Below are positions 13,550 to 14,002 of a stretch of 14,002 nucleotides of DNA, piece after piece. The notes below the pieces were generated by a model that saw only the letters and a program-made list of their open reading frames with translations, had not been told where the DNA came from and did no database searches. Every line of letters begins with the position of its first letter. Position 1 is the first letter of the stretch. A program made the translations under genes and the position numbers. This DNA is from an uncultured Lachnospiraceae bacterium (GTDB lineage Bacteria; Bacillota; Clostridia; Lachnospirales; Lachnospiraceae). The stretch covers positions 1 to 14,002 of the forward strand of contig CAJUBR010000073.1 in NCBI GenBank assembly GCA_910584695.1, read 5' to 3'.

Positions 13550-13594
13550 ATCTTTTCATGCCTCCTATTTTCTTCCGTATCTTTTCTTCGAACC

Positions 13595-14002
13595 CTATAC
13601 TCTAAAAGAGGCCACTGTCTCGTTTAATAATTCACTCAACCGGAACAATTCCTCCATCTGTTTCATGACTGCCCCGGAATTTTCATTGGAATCCTCTGCA
13701 GACTGCTCCATGCTCTGCATGGATTGTGCAATCACTCCAACAAGCTCCGTAATCGCTGCAATGGATTCATTGATTTCCGCCATACTGGCACTCATTTCTT
13801 CAGAGGATGCTCCCAAGCCGCCGGATATATCATGATAAAATCCGGCATCCTTTTGGTACGCTTCTGCAAGTTCTGTCATTCCCCTATAATCTTCCATTAC
13901 CTTTCCGTTCATAAATTCCAATAGTTTTTCAGAACTTTCATATATAATTGCAACATTTTGTATTACACTCCCTGTCACTTGACGTATCTTATCTACTGCC
14001 TG
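13595..14002 (-). CDS. Methyl-accepting chemotaxis protein, C-terminal fragment
   Basis: The last 135 residues of a gene whose start lies beyond the right edge. The sequence is a heptad-rich helix: SSEEMSASMAEINESIAAIT, then ELVGVIAQSMQSMEQSAED, which is the C-terminal arm of a chemoreceptor signalling domain with likely methylation-region residues. It ends SELLNETVASFRV and TAG at 13595. There is no CheR-docking pentapeptide. The protein would signal to CheA/CheW to steer flagellar movement. The stop is 45 bases before the kinase gene start with no terminator between, so the two may share a transcript. The ligand-binding part is not visible. Confidence 0.88.
   Translation of the reverse strand, partial: QAVDKIRQVTGSVIQNVAIIYESSEKLLEFMNGKVMEDYRGMTELAEAYQKDAGFYHDISGGLGASSEEMSASMAEINESIAAITELVGVIAQSMQSMEQSAEDSNENSGAVMKQMEELFRLSELLNETVASFRV

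Overview
The window looks like a chromosomal stretch of a low-GC, motile gut Clostridia species, most likely Lachnospiraceae. The reasons are AT-rich DNA, strong AGGAGG-type ribosome binding sites at nearly every start, the protein style, and the presence of chemotaxis and cyclic-di-GMP genes. The species cannot be named from the sequence. Apart from one two-component pair, everything is on the minus strand. I see no rRNA, tRNA, CRISPR array, IS element or phage gene.

Region 1 (1-5163) is an ABC export system with its own regulators. An ATPase (3154-2222) and two ABC-2 permeases (2214-1069, and 1082 to the left edge) are read leftwards with short overlaps or gaps. A divergent NarL-type histidine kinase (3280-4344) and LuxR-type response regulator (4537-5163) are read rightwards. 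The layout matches LnrJK-LnrLMN-type drug-sensing and efflux modules. The 192-base gap between kinase and regulator holds a good promoter and two strong palindromes.

Region 2 (5145-8754, minus) holds a broken membrane-protein gene (single-base frameshift plus missing 3' part), a flavodoxin-fold iron-sulfur flavoprotein, a MATE efflux pump and a TauE/SafE permease. The MATE gene has a long leader with two hairpins, the second being a Rho-independent terminator with eight U. The layout and gene context fit a guanidine-IV (mepA motif) riboswitch. The flavoprotein promoter has a palindrome lying on its -10 box.

Region 3 (8754-10008, minus) has a DUF3737 beta-helix protein followed by what looks like the degraded C-terminal end of a MarR-type regulator, which runs into the TauE/SafE start. 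A clear terminator at 9978-10008 separates this from the genes upstream.

Region 4 (10034-14002, minus) is a signalling cluster: the C-terminus of a methyl-accepting chemotaxis protein, an AgrC-like GHKL kinase, an AgrA-like LytTR regulator and a PAS-GAF-GGDEF diguanylate cyclase. Between regulator and cyclase lies a GC-richer, hairpin-forming segment. It may be a dispersed intergenic repeat, and it also carries a 21-codon ORF coupled to the regulator by an ATGA overlap.

The best candidates for a second look are the MATE leader RNA, the 11.4 kb intergenic element, the operator-like palindromes, and the two frameshifts that both sit in A4 runs.
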